Positions 1 to 8,434 of a stretch of DNA of 64,000 bases are shown here, one piece after another. The stretch is from Pseudomonas sp. GM41(2012). GTDB lineage: Bacteria > Pseudomonadota > Gammaproteobacteria > Pseudomonadales > Pseudomonadaceae. The notes beneath the pieces were generated by a model. The model had not been told where the DNA came from. It ran no database searches and saw only the letters and a list, made by a program, of their open reading frames with translations. Both the position numbers and the translations under genes were made by a program. The stretch is from the NCBI RefSeq assembly GCF_000282315.2, contig NZ_AKJN02000007.1:1240001-1304000 (forward strand). The letters run 5' to 3'. Positions within the stretch are counted from its first letter, which is position 1, and each line of letters begins with the position of its first letter.

Positions 1-103
1 GATTGCCAGCAACGGTGACGTCAATGGCCGGGCGCAGAACCGCCGGGTCGAGGTCAACCTGAAGGCGATTCCGGGCCAGCAGTATGGTGGTCAGCAACAG
101 TAA
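1..103 (+). CDS. OmpA-family protein, C-terminal fragment (5' end outside window)
   Basis: Only the last 33 codons are present, reading in the frame that begins at base 2 and ending at TAA 101-103. The visible residues include GRAQNRRVEV, the conserved end of the OmpA-like peptidoglycan-binding domain, where the Asn/Arg pair lies close to the diaminopimelate pocket. A short Gln/Gly-rich tail follows. The product is therefore probably an outer-membrane or periplasmic protein that anchors to peptidoglycan. A strong hairpin terminator follows 21 bases after the stop. The N-terminal architecture and exact family cannot be judged. Confidence 0.7.
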   Translation, partial: IASNGDVNGRAQNRRVEVNLKAIPGQQYGGQQQ

Positions 104-124
104 GGTACGGTTCAGCAAAAAAAT

Positions 125-161
125 GCCCGCCCGATCCTCAACAGATCGGGCGGGCTTTTTT
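125..161 (+). terminator. Rho-independent terminator of the OmpA-like gene
   Basis: A 12-bp perfect stem (GCCCGCCCGATC, 125-136, with its complement at 144-155), a 7-nt loop and a run of six T. A-rich sequence lies on the other side. Confidence 0.9.
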
Positions 162-176
162 GTATCGACTGCTCTG

Positions 177-254
177 GCCCCATCGCGAGCAGGCTCGCTC
201 CCACAGGGGGGGACGCATTTCAACTGTGGGAGTGAGCCTGCTCGCGATGGGGCC
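177..254. repeat. REPIN (pair of inverted REP sequences)
   Basis: Two inverted copies of a REP centred on GCGAGCAGGCTCGCTCCCAC, at 183-204 and 226-247, with flanking bases also complementary (GGCCCCATCGC and its complement). The same element recurs at about 4201, 6624 and 49912, so it is a dispersed genomic family typical of fluorescent pseudomonads. Confidence 0.9.
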
Positions 255-291
255 CGAATGGGCGCCAGAGATATTGGATCAGCAACAAATA

Positions 292-326
292 AGCCCCCGG
301 ACAATCACTCATCCGGGGGCTTTTTC
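292..326. terminator. Hairpin terminator between convergent genes
   Basis: A 10-bp stem AGCCCCCGGA / TCCGGGGGCT (292-301 and 312-321) followed by TTTTT on the plus strand. It lies 19 bases beyond the stop of the minus-strand zapG gene and may also act on that strand, although the minus-strand T-run is poor. Confidence 0.7.
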
Positions 327-344
327 ATGTCGCGCGAAACCTGA

Positions 345-779
345 TTACTTCTTCAGGCCGTAATGCTCATCGAGCATGCCCGGCGCGTTCGGGGCTTTGG
401 GGGCGTAGTCGCGAGGCGGCTCCTGATTGCGCGGCGGCGTCAGGCGTTCCCGTGGGGCGGCTGCCGCATCGGCGTGCAGCGAGGCCAGCAGGCGTTGGCG
501 GGTTTGCTCGTCCAGGGCCAGGCGGTTGGCACCCTCGGCGAGATGATCCTGCACTTCCTGATAGCTCTGAGTCAGCTTCTTGACCAGTGTTGCAGTGCTG
601 TTGAAGTGGGTAACCACCTCGTTCTGATAACTGTCGAAACGTTCCTGAATGTCATCCAGCTGACGTTGCGTGCTGCTAGGCGCGGCATTCGGCACCAGGC
701 GAGCGATCAGGAAACCAATGGCGACACCCACAACCAGGGCAAGAGTCGGTAACAACCAAACTAAGAGCGAGTGTTCCAC
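345..779 (-). CDS. zapG: YhcB/ZapG family inner-membrane division-associated protein (DUF1043)
   Basis: 144 residues. One N-terminal membrane helix (about residues 5-26) is followed by a coiled-coil-rich region (about 38-100) and a Pro/Ala-rich disordered tail, the usual YhcB layout and length. E. coli YhcB links cell-wall synthesis and division, and the name ZapG reflects an interaction with division proteins. The start is a GTG at 777-779 preceded by a strong AGGAAGGA. It is divergent from the hydrolase gene and lies close to zapE and trpS, as in other pseudomonads. Family assignment is confident. Role is inferred from E. coli. Confidence 0.85.
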   Translation of the reverse strand: MEHSLLVWLLPTLALVVGVAIGFLIARLVPNAAPSSTQRQLDDIQERFDSYQNEVVTHFNSTATLVKKLTQSYQEVQDHLAEGANRLALDEQTRQRLLASLHADAAAAPRERLTPPRNQEPPRDYAPKAPNAPGMLDEHYGLKK

Positions 780-923
780 GAGTCCTTCCTCTATAAACGG
801 CTTTGCTTTACGTTAACGGCTCGAACCTGCGCTGTATACCGCGATTCACTCGCAATAGATTGGCACAGACAATTTGCTAGACGAGTCGACCCGATTCGAG
901 GTCACGGAGTTCCTTCCTTGCTT

Positions 924-1553
924 ATGCGCGAAACCCCTGTAGTGATTGATGGCCCGGTCGGCCAACTGGAAGCCCTTTACCTGGATAACGAGCAGCCACG
1001 CGGCATTGCGCTGATCTGCCATCCGAACCCGGTGCAGGGCGGCACCATGCTCAACAAAGTGGTCTCGACCCTGCAGCGCACTGCGCGCGACGCCGGTTTG
1101 ATTACTTTGCGTTTCAACTACCGTGGCGTCGGTGCCAGCGAAGGCACCCACGATATGGGCACCGGCGAAGTCGACGACGCCCAGGCCGTCGCCGAATGGC
1201 TACGAGCCAAACACCCCGAGTTGCCGCTGACGCTGTTCGGATTCTCCTTCGGCGGTTTTGTGGCAGCAAGTCTCGGCGGACGTCTGGAAGCCAAGGGTGA
1301 GCAGCTCAAGCACCTGTTCATGGTCGCGCCGGCGGTGATGCGTCTGGGCGATCAGGATCAACTGCCGCAGCAAGGCGAGCTGACCCTGATCCAGCCGGAA
1401 ACCGACGAAGTCATCGATCCGCAAGCTGTCTACGACTGGTCCTCGAAACTCGAGCGCCCCCATGAGCTGCTGAAAGTGGCAGAATGCGGACACTTTTTTC
1501 ATGGCAAGCTGACCGATCTCAAGGATCTGATCCTGCCGCGTCTTTCGAATTGA
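924..1553 (+). CDS. Alpha/beta hydrolase of the YfhR/CocE-like small family
   Basis: 209 residues from the ATG at 924. A TTG at 918 has better spacing to GGAG at 906-909 and may be the true start. The fold is recognisable from CHPNP near residue 32, an oxyanion region around LRFNYRGVGASEG, the nucleophile elbow GFSFGG, a later acidic residue in the TDEV(I)DP segment, and a C-terminal His in ECGHFFHG. The substrate is unknown. It may be a serine hydrolase acting on esters or small peptides in the cytoplasm. It is followed by trpS after 24 bases, so the two may be cotranscribed. Confidence 0.8.
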   Translation: MRETPVVIDGPVGQLEALYLDNEQPRGIALICHPNPVQGGTMLNKVVSTLQRTARDAGLITLRFNYRGVGASEGTHDMGTGEVDDAQAVAEWLRAKHPELPLTLFGFSFGGFVAASLGGRLEAKGEQLKHLFMVAPAVMRLGDQDQLPQQGELTLIQPETDEVIDPQAVYDWSSKLERPHELLKVAECGHFFHGKLTDLKDLILPRLSN

Positions 1554-1577
1554 TTGCAGTCTGACAAGCGATTACCC

Positions 1578-2933
1578 ATGACGACTCGTACCCGTATTCT
1601 CACCGGCATCACCACCACCGGCACGCCGCACCTGGGCAACTACGCCGGCGCCATCCGCCCGGCGATCATCGCCAGCCGTGACAGCAATGCCGATTCGTTC
1701 TACTTCCTGGCCGACTACCACGCCCTGATCAAATGCGATGACCCGCTGCGCATCCAGCGCTCGCGTCTGGAAATCGCTGCGACCTGGCTGGCCGGTGGGC
1801 TGGATGTGGACCGCGTAACCTTCTATCGCCAGTCCGACATCCCGGAAATCCCCGAGCTGACCTGGCTGCTGACCTGCGTTGCCGCCAAGGGCCTGCTCAA
1901 CCGCGCCCACGCCTACAAGGCCTCAGTGGACAAGAACGTCGAAACCGGCGAAGACCCGGACGCCGGCATCACCATGGGCTTGTACAGCTACCCGGTGCTG
2001 ATGGCCGCGGACATTCTGATGTTCAACGCCCACAAGGTGCCGGTCGGTCGTGACCAGATCCAGCACGTGGAAATGGCCCGTGACATCGGCCAGCGCTTCA
2101 ACCACCTGTTCGGCCAGGGCAAAGAATTCTTCACCATGCCCGAGGCGCTGATCGAAGAAAGCGTCGCCACGCTGCCAGGCCTCGACGGTCGCAAGATGTC
2201 GAAGAGCTACGACAACACCATTCCGTTGTTCAGCAGCGCCAAGGAAATGAAGGACGCGATTTCGCGGATCGTCACCGACTCCCGTGCGCCGGGCGAGGCG
2301 AAAGATCCGGATAACTCGCACCTGTTCACCTTGTTCCAGGCCTTCGCTACCCCGGCGCAGTCCGACGAATTCCGCAGCGAATTGTTGCAGGGCCTTGGTT
2401 GGGGCGAGGCGAAGAATCGTCTGTTCCAGTTGCTCGACAGCGAGCTGGGTGAGTCCCGCGAGCGTTATCACCAGTTGATTGAGCGCCCGGCGGACCTGGA
2501 AGACATGCTGCAGCTCGGCGCCCAAAAGGCCCGCTCGGTAGCGACGCCATTCCTTCATGAATTGCGCGAAGCGGTCGGCCTGCGTTCCTTTGTTGCCCAG
2601 GCGCAAGTCGCGACCACCACCAAGAAGAAAGCCGCGAAAGCCGCGCGTTTCGTCAGTTTCCGTGAAGACGACGGCAGTTTCCGCTTCCGTCTGCTGGCGG
2701 CCGACGGCGAGCAACTGCTGCTGTCGCGCAACTTCGCCGACGGTAAAACCGCGGGCCAGGTGACCAAGCAACTGCAATCGGGTCAGCCATTGGACGTGCG
2801 CAACGAAGACCTGAGCTTCAGCGTCTGGCTGGAAGGCGAGTGCGTCGGCGACAGCCCTGCCTTTGCTGACAGCGCCGCTCGCGATGCCGCCATCGAGACC
2901 TTGCGAGTTGCTCTGACGCCGGTTCAGGAATAA
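1578..2933 (+). CDS. trpS: Tryptophanyl-tRNA synthetase with a C-terminal extra domain
   Basis: 451 residues. A class I aminoacyl-tRNA synthetase that charges tRNA-Trp. The HIGH-like motif is PHLGN at residues 17-21 and KMSKS is at 206-210. The common bacterial enzyme is about 330-340 residues. Here a lysine-rich linker (about 346-357) leads to roughly 95 extra residues. The segment beginning FVSFREDDGSFRFRL resembles the short YegP/DUF1508-type fold (F..fr...G.yrFrL.a.dGe.l). ATG 1578 was chosen because homology begins at MTTRTRILTG. The upstream in-frame extension has no conserved features. A hairpin terminator follows. Confidence 0.95.
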   Translation: MTTRTRILTGITTTGTPHLGNYAGAIRPAIIASRDSNADSFYFLADYHALIKCDDPLRIQRSRLEIAATWLAGGLDVDRVTFYRQSDIPEIPELTWLLTCVAAKGLLNRAHAYKASVDKNVETGEDPDAGITMGLYSYPVLMAADILMFNAHKVPVGRDQIQHVEMARDIGQRFNHLFGQGKEFFTMPEALIEESVATLPGLDGRKMSKSYDNTIPLFSSAKEMKDAISRIVTDSRAPGEAKDPDNSHLFTLFQAFATPAQSDEFRSELLQGLGWGEAKNRLFQLLDSELGESRERYHQLIERPADLEDMLQLGAQKARSVATPFLHELREAVGLRSFVAQAQVATTTKKKAAKAARFVSFREDDGSFRFRLLAADGEQLLLSRNFADGKTAGQVTKQLQSGQPLDVRNEDLSFSVWLEGECVGDSPAFADSAARDAAIETLRVALTPVQE

Positions 2934-2974
2934 ATCAGCGGCTCGGCCCGACCAAGGGCTGATTGCCATTCCCA

Positions 2975-3005
2975 CGGGCCGTCGCTACAGTGACGGCCCG
3001 TTTTT
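2975..3005 (+). terminator. Rho-independent terminator of trpS
   Basis: Stem CGGGCCGTC / GACGGCCCG (2975-2983 and 2992-3000) followed by five T, between trpS and zapE. Confidence 0.88.
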
Positions 3006-3024
3006 GTTGCCTTGCTAACGAATT

Positions 3025-4119
3025 ATGACGCCCCTAGAACGATATCAAGCTGATCTGAAACGCCCGGAATTCTTCCATGACGCCGCGCAGGAAACTGCGG
3101 TGCGCCACTTGCAGCGCCTGTACGACGATCTGGTCGCGGCCTCGCACAGCAAACCGGGTCTGTTCGGCAAACTGTTTGGCAAGAAAGACGCGGCACCGGT
3201 CAAGGGTCTGTACTTCTGGGGTGGCGTCGGTCGCGGCAAGACCTATCTGGTCGACACCTTCTTCGAAGCGCTGCCGTTCAAGGAAAAGGTCCGCACTCAC
3301 TTTCACCGCTTCATGAAGCGCGTGCATGAAGAGATGAAGACCCTCGGCGGCGAGAAAAACCCGCTGACCATCATCGCCAAGCGCTTCTCTGACGAAGCCC
3401 GGGTGATTTGTTTCGATGAGTTCTTCGTGTCCGATATCACCGACGCGATGATCCTCGGCACGCTGATGGAAGAGCTGTTCAAGAACGGCGTGACCCTGGT
3501 CGCGACTTCGAACATCGTGCCGGACGGTCTGTACAAGGACGGCCTGCAACGTGCCCGCTTCCTGCCAGCGATTGCGCTGATCAAGCAGAACACCGAGATC
3601 GTCAACGTCGACAGCGGCGTCGATTATCGTCTGCGTCACCTTGAGCAAGCGGAGCTGTTCCACTTTCCGCTGGATGATGCGTCCCACGAAAGCCTGCGCA
3701 AGAGCTTCCGCGCCCTGACGCCGGAATGCACGGCAGCCATCGAGAACGATGTGCTGATGATCGAGAACCGCGAAATCCGCGCCTTGCGTACGTGCGATGA
3801 CGTGGCCTGGTTCGACTTCCGCGAACTCTGCGACGGCCCGCGCAGCCAGAACGATTACATCGAACTGGGCAAGATCTTCCACGCCGTGTTGCTCAGCGGT
3901 GTCGAGCAAATGAGCGTCACCACCGACGACATCGCCCGACGCTTTATCAACATGGTCGACGAGTTCTACGACCGCAACGTGAAGCTGATCATTTCTGCTG
4001 AAGTCGAGCTCAAAGACCTCTACACCGGCGGTCGCCTGAACTTCGAGTTCCAGCGCACCCTGAGTCGCCTGCTGGAAATGCAGTCCCACGAATTCCTGTC
4101 CCGGGCACATAAGCCGTAG
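3025..4119 (+). CDS. zapE: Cell division protein ZapE (AFG1-like ATPase)
   Basis: 364 residues, the normal length for the AFG1/YhcM family. The P-loop GGVGRGKT lies at residues 66-73 and a Walker B segment (VICFDEFFV) about 60 residues later. E. coli ZapE interacts with FtsZ and destabilises FtsZ polymers in an ATP-dependent way, at the septum late in constriction. The gene stands between two hairpin terminators (2975-3005 and 4141-4166), so it is probably a single-gene unit. ATG 3025 lies only 19 bases after the preceding terminator T-run, and the ribosome site is weak. Confidence 0.93.
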   Translation: MTPLERYQADLKRPEFFHDAAQETAVRHLQRLYDDLVAASHSKPGLFGKLFGKKDAAPVKGLYFWGGVGRGKTYLVDTFFEALPFKEKVRTHFHRFMKRVHEEMKTLGGEKNPLTIIAKRFSDEARVICFDEFFVSDITDAMILGTLMEELFKNGVTLVATSNIVPDGLYKDGLQRARFLPAIALIKQNTEIVNVDSGVDYRLRHLEQAELFHFPLDDASHESLRKSFRALTPECTAAIENDVLMIENREIRALRTCDDVAWFDFRELCDGPRSQNDYIELGKIFHAVLLSGVEQMSVTTDDIARRFINMVDEFYDRNVKLIISAEVELKDLYTGGRLNFEFQRTLSRLLEMQSHEFLSRAHKP

Positions 4120-4140
4120 GACGTTTCGGAAAATAAAAAA

Positions 4141-4166
4141 AGGCCTGCATTGCAGGCCTTTTTTTG
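4141..4166 (+). terminator. Rho-independent terminator of zapE
   Basis: Stem AGGCCTGC / GCAGGCCT (4141-4148 and 4152-4159) with A-rich 5' and T-rich 3' flanks (seven T), so it may act in both directions. Confidence 0.9.
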
Positions 4167-4200
4167 TGCGCTGTAGAAACTCTCTTGCACATCAAGATCC

Positions 4201-4306
4201 CTGTGGGAGCGAGCCTGCTCGCGATTGCGGTGTGTCAGTCACATCAATGTTTAATGTGATACCGCTATCGTCGGAGCGCCGCCCGGAGCCGGCTCGCTCC
4301 CACATT
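4201..4306. repeat. REPIN, longer-spacer variant
   Basis: Inverted REPs: CTGTGGGAGCGAGCCTGCTC from 4201 and a diverged partner ending in GGCTCGCTCCCACA at about 4284-4304. The ~60-base spacer also contains partly complementary segments (CACATCAATG / TTAATGTG). It fills the spacer between convergent zapE and the GlxA-type regulator. Confidence 0.85.
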
Positions 4307-4323
4307 GGATTTGTGTTCAGTCT

Positions 4324-5319
4324 TTAAGCGGCTTGTTGGAACTGCTGCCGATACTGGTTCGGCGACAACTCCGTGTGCTGACGGAACAGCCGAGCGAAGA
4401 AGCTCGCATCGTCATAGCCGACTTCATAGCTGATGGTCTTGATGCTCTTGCGGCTGCCGGACAGCAGGCCCTTGGCGGTTTCGATGCGCAGTCGTTGCAG
4501 GTAATGCAGCGGCTTGTCGCCGGTGGCGGTCTGGAAGCGCCGCATGAAGTTACGGATGCTCATGCCGTGTTCGCGAGCCACGTCTTCGAAGCGGAATTTG
4601 TCGGCGAAGTGTTCTTCGAGCCAGTGCTGGATCTGCAGGATGATCACATCCTGGTGCAGCTTCTGACCGCCGAAACCGATTCGTCCTGGCGAGTAGCTGC
4701 GCTGCACTTCATAAAGGATGTCGCGGGCCACGGCCTGGGACACGTTGGCGCCGCAGAAGCGTTCGATCAGGTAAATGTAAAGGTCGCAGGCCGAGGTGGT
4801 GCCGCCAGCGCAATACAAGTTGTCGGCGTCGGTCAGGTGTTTGTCCTGATTGAGCTGAACCCGTGGGAAGCGTTCGGCAAACGCGTTGAAGAAGCGCCAG
4901 TAAGTGGTCGCTTCCTTGCCGTCGAGCAGCCCGGCCTCGGCCAGCCAGAACACCCCGGTGGCTTCGCCGCAGAGGACTGCACCGCGAGCATGTTGCTGGC
5001 GCAGCCAGGGCAGGACTTGTGGGTAACGTTGGCAAAGCGTGTCGAAATCGTCCCAGAAGGCTGGAAGGACAATGATATCGGCGTTTTCCAGGCCGCCATC
5101 CACCGGCATGATCACATCGCTGAAGCTGTTCACCGGTTTGCCGTCGGGGCTGACCAGGCGGGTTTCGAACGCGGGAGTCAGGCCTTGGCCCAGTTGTTTG
5201 CCGTAACGCAGGCTGGCCAGGTGGAAGAAATCCTTGGCTTGCATGAGGGTGGAAGCGAAAACCCGGTCGATAGCCAGGATGCTGACGCGCCGCAAGGGCG
5301 TGGAGACTTGGTTAGACAT
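4324..5319 (-). CDS. GlxA-family AraC-type transcriptional regulator
   Basis: 331 residues. The N-terminal ~190 residues form a DJ-1/PfpI (class I amidotransferase-like) sensor domain with the hallmark ...LCGEATGVFWLAEAGLL DG...ATTYW pattern. The C-terminal ~110 residues are an AraC/XylS double helix-turn-helix (GMSIRNFMRRFQ ... SYEVGYDDASFFARLFR). Such regulators in pseudomonads often respond to quaternary amines or amino-acid-derived compounds (GbdR, CdhR, ArgR), but this one's effector is not evident. It is divergent from an acyl-CoA dehydrogenase across 145 bases, so that gene is a reasonable candidate target. Confidence 0.88.
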   Translation of the reverse strand: MSNQVSTPLRRVSILAIDRVFASTLMQAKDFFHLASLRYGKQLGQGLTPAFETRLVSPDGKPVNSFSDVIMPVDGGLENADIIVLPAFWDDFDTLCQRYPQVLPWLRQQHARGAVLCGEATGVFWLAEAGLLDGKEATTYWRFFNAFAERFPRVQLNQDKHLTDADNLYCAGGTTSACDLYIYLIERFCGANVSQAVARDILYEVQRSYSPGRIGFGGQKLHQDVIILQIQHWLEEHFADKFRFEDVAREHGMSIRNFMRRFQTATGDKPLHYLQRLRIETAKGLLSGSRKSIKTISYEVGYDDASFFARLFRQHTELSPNQYRQQFQQAA

Positions 5320-5464
5320 AATTCAACTTTATTCTTATAGGGGAAAGTGGTCACCAGACGGCTGGATCGTCTTATTTTTTGTCGGATGTGTCCAGTGTCC
5401 TGTATCGGATGCGAGGCATAGTCTCTGAAGGTCAATTCCGGCTAACAATAACGACAGGTGCCGC

Positions 5465-6601
5465 ATGATCCCCAGAACCTTGTTCAGCTCCGAGCACGAA
5501 CTTTTTCGCGACAGCGTGCGAACGTTCCTCGAAAAAGAGGCCGTGCCGTTCCATGGGCAATGGGAAAAACAAGGCTATATCGACCGCAATCTCTGGAACA
5601 AGGCAGGGGAGGCGGGGATGCTGTGTTCGCATCTGCCGGAAGAGTACGGCGGTCTGGGGGCAGACTTTCTCTACAGCGCGGTGGTGATCGAAGAGATCGG
5701 TCGTCTCGGCCTGACCGGTATCGGTTTTTCCCTGCATTCGGACATTGTCGCGCCGTACATCCTGCATTACGGCAGTGAAGCGCTGAAACACAAATACCTG
5801 CCGAAGCTGGTGTCTGGCGAGATGGTCACGGCGATTGCCATGACCGAGCCGGGTGCCGGTTCCGACCTGCAAGGGGTGAAAACCACCGCGGTGCTCGATG
5901 GCGACGAGTACGTGATCAACGGTTCGAAGACGTTCATCACCAACGGCTATCTGGCGGACCTGGTGATTGTCGTGGCCAAGACCGATCCGAAGGCTGGCGC
6001 GAAAGGCACCAGCCTGTTTCTGGTGGAAGCCAACACCCCGGGCTTCGCCAAGGGCAAGCGTCTGGAAAAAGTCGGCATGAAGGCTCAGGACACCTCGGAA
6101 CTGTTCTTCCAGGACGTTCGGGTGCCCAAGGAAAACCTGTTGGGGCAGGCCGGGATGGGCTTCGCGTACCTGATGCAGGAATTGCCGCAGGAGCGTCTTA
6201 CCGTTGCCGTCGGCGGGCTTGCTTCGGCTGAAGCTGCGTTGCAATGGACGCTGGATTACACCCGCGAGCGCAAGGCATTCGGCAAGGCGATCGCCGACTT
6301 CCAGAACACCCGCTTCAAACTGGCGGAGATGGCGACCGAGATTCAGATCGGTCGGGTCTTCGTCGATCGCTGTCTGGAACTGCACCTGCAAGGCAAACTC
6401 GACGTTCCGACCGCAGCGATGGCCAAGTACTGGGGCACCGACCTGCAATGCAAAGTGCTCGACGAGTGCGTGCAGTTGCATGGTGGTTACGGTTTCATGT
6501 GGGAATACCCGATCGCCCGGGCGTGGGCGGATGCGCGGGTGCAGCGGATCTATGCGGGGACCAACGAGATCATGAAGGAGATCATTGCGCGGTCGCTCTG
6601 A
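5465..6601 (+). CDS. Acyl-CoA dehydrogenase, long-chain (LCAD)-like active-site layout
   Basis: 378 residues, with the usual N-terminal helical, beta-barrel and C-terminal helical FAD enzyme domains. MTEPGAGSDLQG (about 126-137) and the C-terminal QLHGGYGF and GTNEIMKEIIARS segments are family signatures. The residue before GTNEIM is Ala, not the catalytic Glu of short- and medium-chain enzymes. The matching base is instead expected at Glu243 in LPQERL, as in long-chain and isovaleryl-CoA dehydrogenases. It probably performs the first step of beta-oxidation. It is transcribed alone. A REPIN follows. Confidence 0.9.
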   Translation: MIPRTLFSSEHELFRDSVRTFLEKEAVPFHGQWEKQGYIDRNLWNKAGEAGMLCSHLPEEYGGLGADFLYSAVVIEEIGRLGLTGIGFSLHSDIVAPYILHYGSEALKHKYLPKLVSGEMVTAIAMTEPGAGSDLQGVKTTAVLDGDEYVINGSKTFITNGYLADLVIVVAKTDPKAGAKGTSLFLVEANTPGFAKGKRLEKVGMKAQDTSELFFQDVRVPKENLLGQAGMGFAYLMQELPQERLTVAVGGLASAEAALQWTLDYTRERKAFGKAIADFQNTRFKLAEMATEIQIGRVFVDRCLELHLQGKLDVPTAAMAKYWGTDLQCKVLDECVQLHGGYGFMWEYPIARAWADARVQRIYAGTNEIMKEIIARSL

Positions 6602-6623
6602 CCTTGCAGTGACTGTTATACCG

Positions 6624-6690
6624 CCATCGCGAGCAGGCTCGCTCCCACAGGGATTGCGCAAAACCTGTGGGAGCGAGCCTGCTCGCGATT
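6624..6690. repeat. REPIN
   Basis: Inverted copies of the GCGAGCAGGCTCGCTCCCAC-type REP with a ~17-base centre, between two convergent genes. Confidence 0.9.
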
Positions 6691-6705
6691 GGGTCTATGC
6701 ATCAA

Positions 6706-7746
6706 TCAAGGTGCAGGATTGGGCTGATCCTGGTGAATCGCCTCGATCCCTGCCAACACTTCATCGGAAAGTTTCAGATCGAAGCTGGCAATGTTGCTGT
6801 CCAGCTGCTCCATCGTCGTCGCGCCAATGATGTTGCTGGTCACAAATGGCTGCTGAGTGACAAATGCCAACGCCATTTGCGCCGGGTCCAGGCCGTGTTC
6901 ACGCGCCAGTGCCACATAACGACTGCACGCGGCTTCCGACTGCGGGTTGAAATAGCGGCTGAAGCGGCTGTAGAGGCTCAGGCGACCTTTAGGCGGGCGC
7001 GCGCCACCTTCGTACTTACCCGACAGGAAACCGAACGCCAGCGGCGAATAGGCGAGCAGGCCGCACTGTTCGCGGATAGCGATTTCCGCCAGGCCGACTT
7101 CGAAGCTGCGGTTGAGCAGGTTGTACGGGTTCTGGATCGACACGGCGCGCGGCCAGCCACGGGCTTCGGCCAGGGCGAGAAAGCGCATGGTGCCCCATGG
7201 CGTTTCATTGGACAGGCCGATGTGGCGGATCTTGCCGGCCTTGACCTGCTCGTCCAGTGCTTCGAGGGTGTCCTCCAGCGGCGTGAGGTTGGCTTCGGTC
7301 TGGTGTTTGTAACCGAGCTGGCCGAAGAAATTGGTGCTGCGCTCCGGCCAATGCAGCTGGTAGAGGTCGATGTAGTCGGTCTGCAAGCGCTTGAGGCTGG
7401 CGTCCACGGCTTCGGTGATGTGCTGGCGGTTGTGCCGCAGGTTTTTGTCGCGGATGTAGTCGATGGTGTTACCGGGGCCGGCGATCTTGCTGGCCAGGAT
7501 CCAGTCGGCGCGATCACCACGGCTTTTGAAGTAATTGCCGATGTAGCGCTCGGTGGTGGCGTAGGTTTCGGCCTTGGGCGGCACCGGGTACATCTCGGCA
7601 GTATCGATGAAATTGATCCCGGCGCTCTTGGCCCGTTCAATCTGGGCGAAGGCTTCAGCCTCGCTGTTTTGCTCGCCCCAGGTCATGGTGCCGAGGCAGA
7701 TGGCGCTCACGTTCAGATTGGTTCGGCCTAGCTGTCGATAATCCAT
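6706..7746 (-). CDS. Aldo/keto reductase, Tas-like
   Basis: 346 residues from the ATG at 7744-7746, which has AAGGAG seven bases upstream. An upstream in-frame extension is not supported. The NAD(P)H-dependent TIM-barrel family is shown by GINFIDTAEMYP (catalytic Asp and Tyr), ILASKIAG (Lys) and YQLHWPERS (His). It most resembles the Tas branch, which E. coli links to tyrosine-auxotroph suppression, but the physiological carbonyl substrate is unknown. The same gene lies next to rplM in P. aeruginosa. It is divergent from rplM. Confidence 0.87.
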   Translation of the reverse strand: MDYRQLGRTNLNVSAICLGTMTWGEQNSEAEAFAQIERAKSAGINFIDTAEMYPVPPKAETYATTERYIGNYFKSRGDRADWILASKIAGPGNTIDYIRDKNLRHNRQHITEAVDASLKRLQTDYIDLYQLHWPERSTNFFGQLGYKHQTEANLTPLEDTLEALDEQVKAGKIRHIGLSNETPWGTMRFLALAEARGWPRAVSIQNPYNLLNRSFEVGLAEIAIREQCGLLAYSPLAFGFLSGKYEGGARPPKGRLSLYSRFSRYFNPQSEAACSRYVALAREHGLDPAQMALAFVTQQPFVTSNIIGATTMEQLDSNIASFDLKLSDEVLAGIEAIHQDQPNPAP

Positions 7747-7916
7747 CGGGTGCTCCTTGGGCAAAACAATCATAAAAGCAGGTTGAATTATTTTTCGCAA
7801 TCTGCATAATTGCGCACCTCTTTCTGCAGTGGAAGTGATGCGCCGCCGCCGAAGAATCTTGCCGTTGAACGGACGCGCCGACCCGAGCCCCCGAAAGCGT
7901 CTGTATCCGGCTGCCT

Positions 7917-7943
7917 TTGACTTGTCAAAGTACGCACTATTCA
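7917..7943 (+). promoter_or_regulatory. Possible promoter of rplM-rpsI
   Basis: TTGACT at 7917-7922 and a TATTCA at 7938-7943 with a short 15-base spacer, about 50 bases before the L13 start. The spacing is suboptimal, so this is only a candidate. The leader also carries a GC-rich segment before the start codon. Confidence 0.3.
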
Positions 7944-7991
7944 GTAAGATCCGCCGTCTAATTTACAGGGCGGCCCCTGAGGCTATAAAGA

Positions 7992-8420
7992 ATGAAAACT
8001 TTTACTGCTAAACCGGAAACAGTACAGCGCGACTGGTTTGTCGTCGACGCTGCAGGTCAGACCCTGGGTCGTCTGGCCACCGAAATCGCGAGCCGTCTGC
8101 GTGGCAAGCATAAAGCTGAGTACACTCCTCACGTTGACACCGGCGATTACATCGTCGTTATCAATGCCGAGCAGATTCGTGTAACCGGTGCTAAAACCAC
8201 CGACAAAATCTACTACTCCCACTCCGGTTTCCCGGGCGGCATCAAGTCGATCAACTTCGAAAAGCTGATTGCTAAAGCCCCTGAGCGCGTGATCGAGACC
8301 GCGGTCAAAGGCATGCTGCCTAAGAACCCGCTGGGTCGCGACATGTATCGTAAGCTGAAAGTCTATGCGGGCGCTGTACACCCTCATACTGCTCAGCAGC
8401 CCCAAGAACTGAAGTTTTAA
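7992..8420 (+). CDS. rplM: 50S ribosomal protein L13
   Basis: 142 residues, exactly the usual bacterial size. An early-assembling protein of the large subunit. The family signature KGMLPKNPLGRDMYRKLKV is present near residues 104-122. It lies 14 bases upstream of rpsI, the conserved rplM-rpsI operon. In E. coli L13 represses its own operon by binding the leader. Whether that holds here cannot be read from the sequence. Confidence 0.98.
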   Translation: MKTFTAKPETVQRDWFVVDAAGQTLGRLATEIASRLRGKHKAEYTPHVDTGDYIVVINAEQIRVTGAKTTDKIYYSHSGFPGGIKSINFEKLIAKAPERVIETAVKGMLPKNPLGRDMYRKLKVYAGAVHPHTAQQPQELKF

Positions 8421-8434
8421 CGGAATAGTTCATT

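Noticed and set aside
84..363. Short open frames at the left end
   Set aside because: They cover a terminator and a REPIN.
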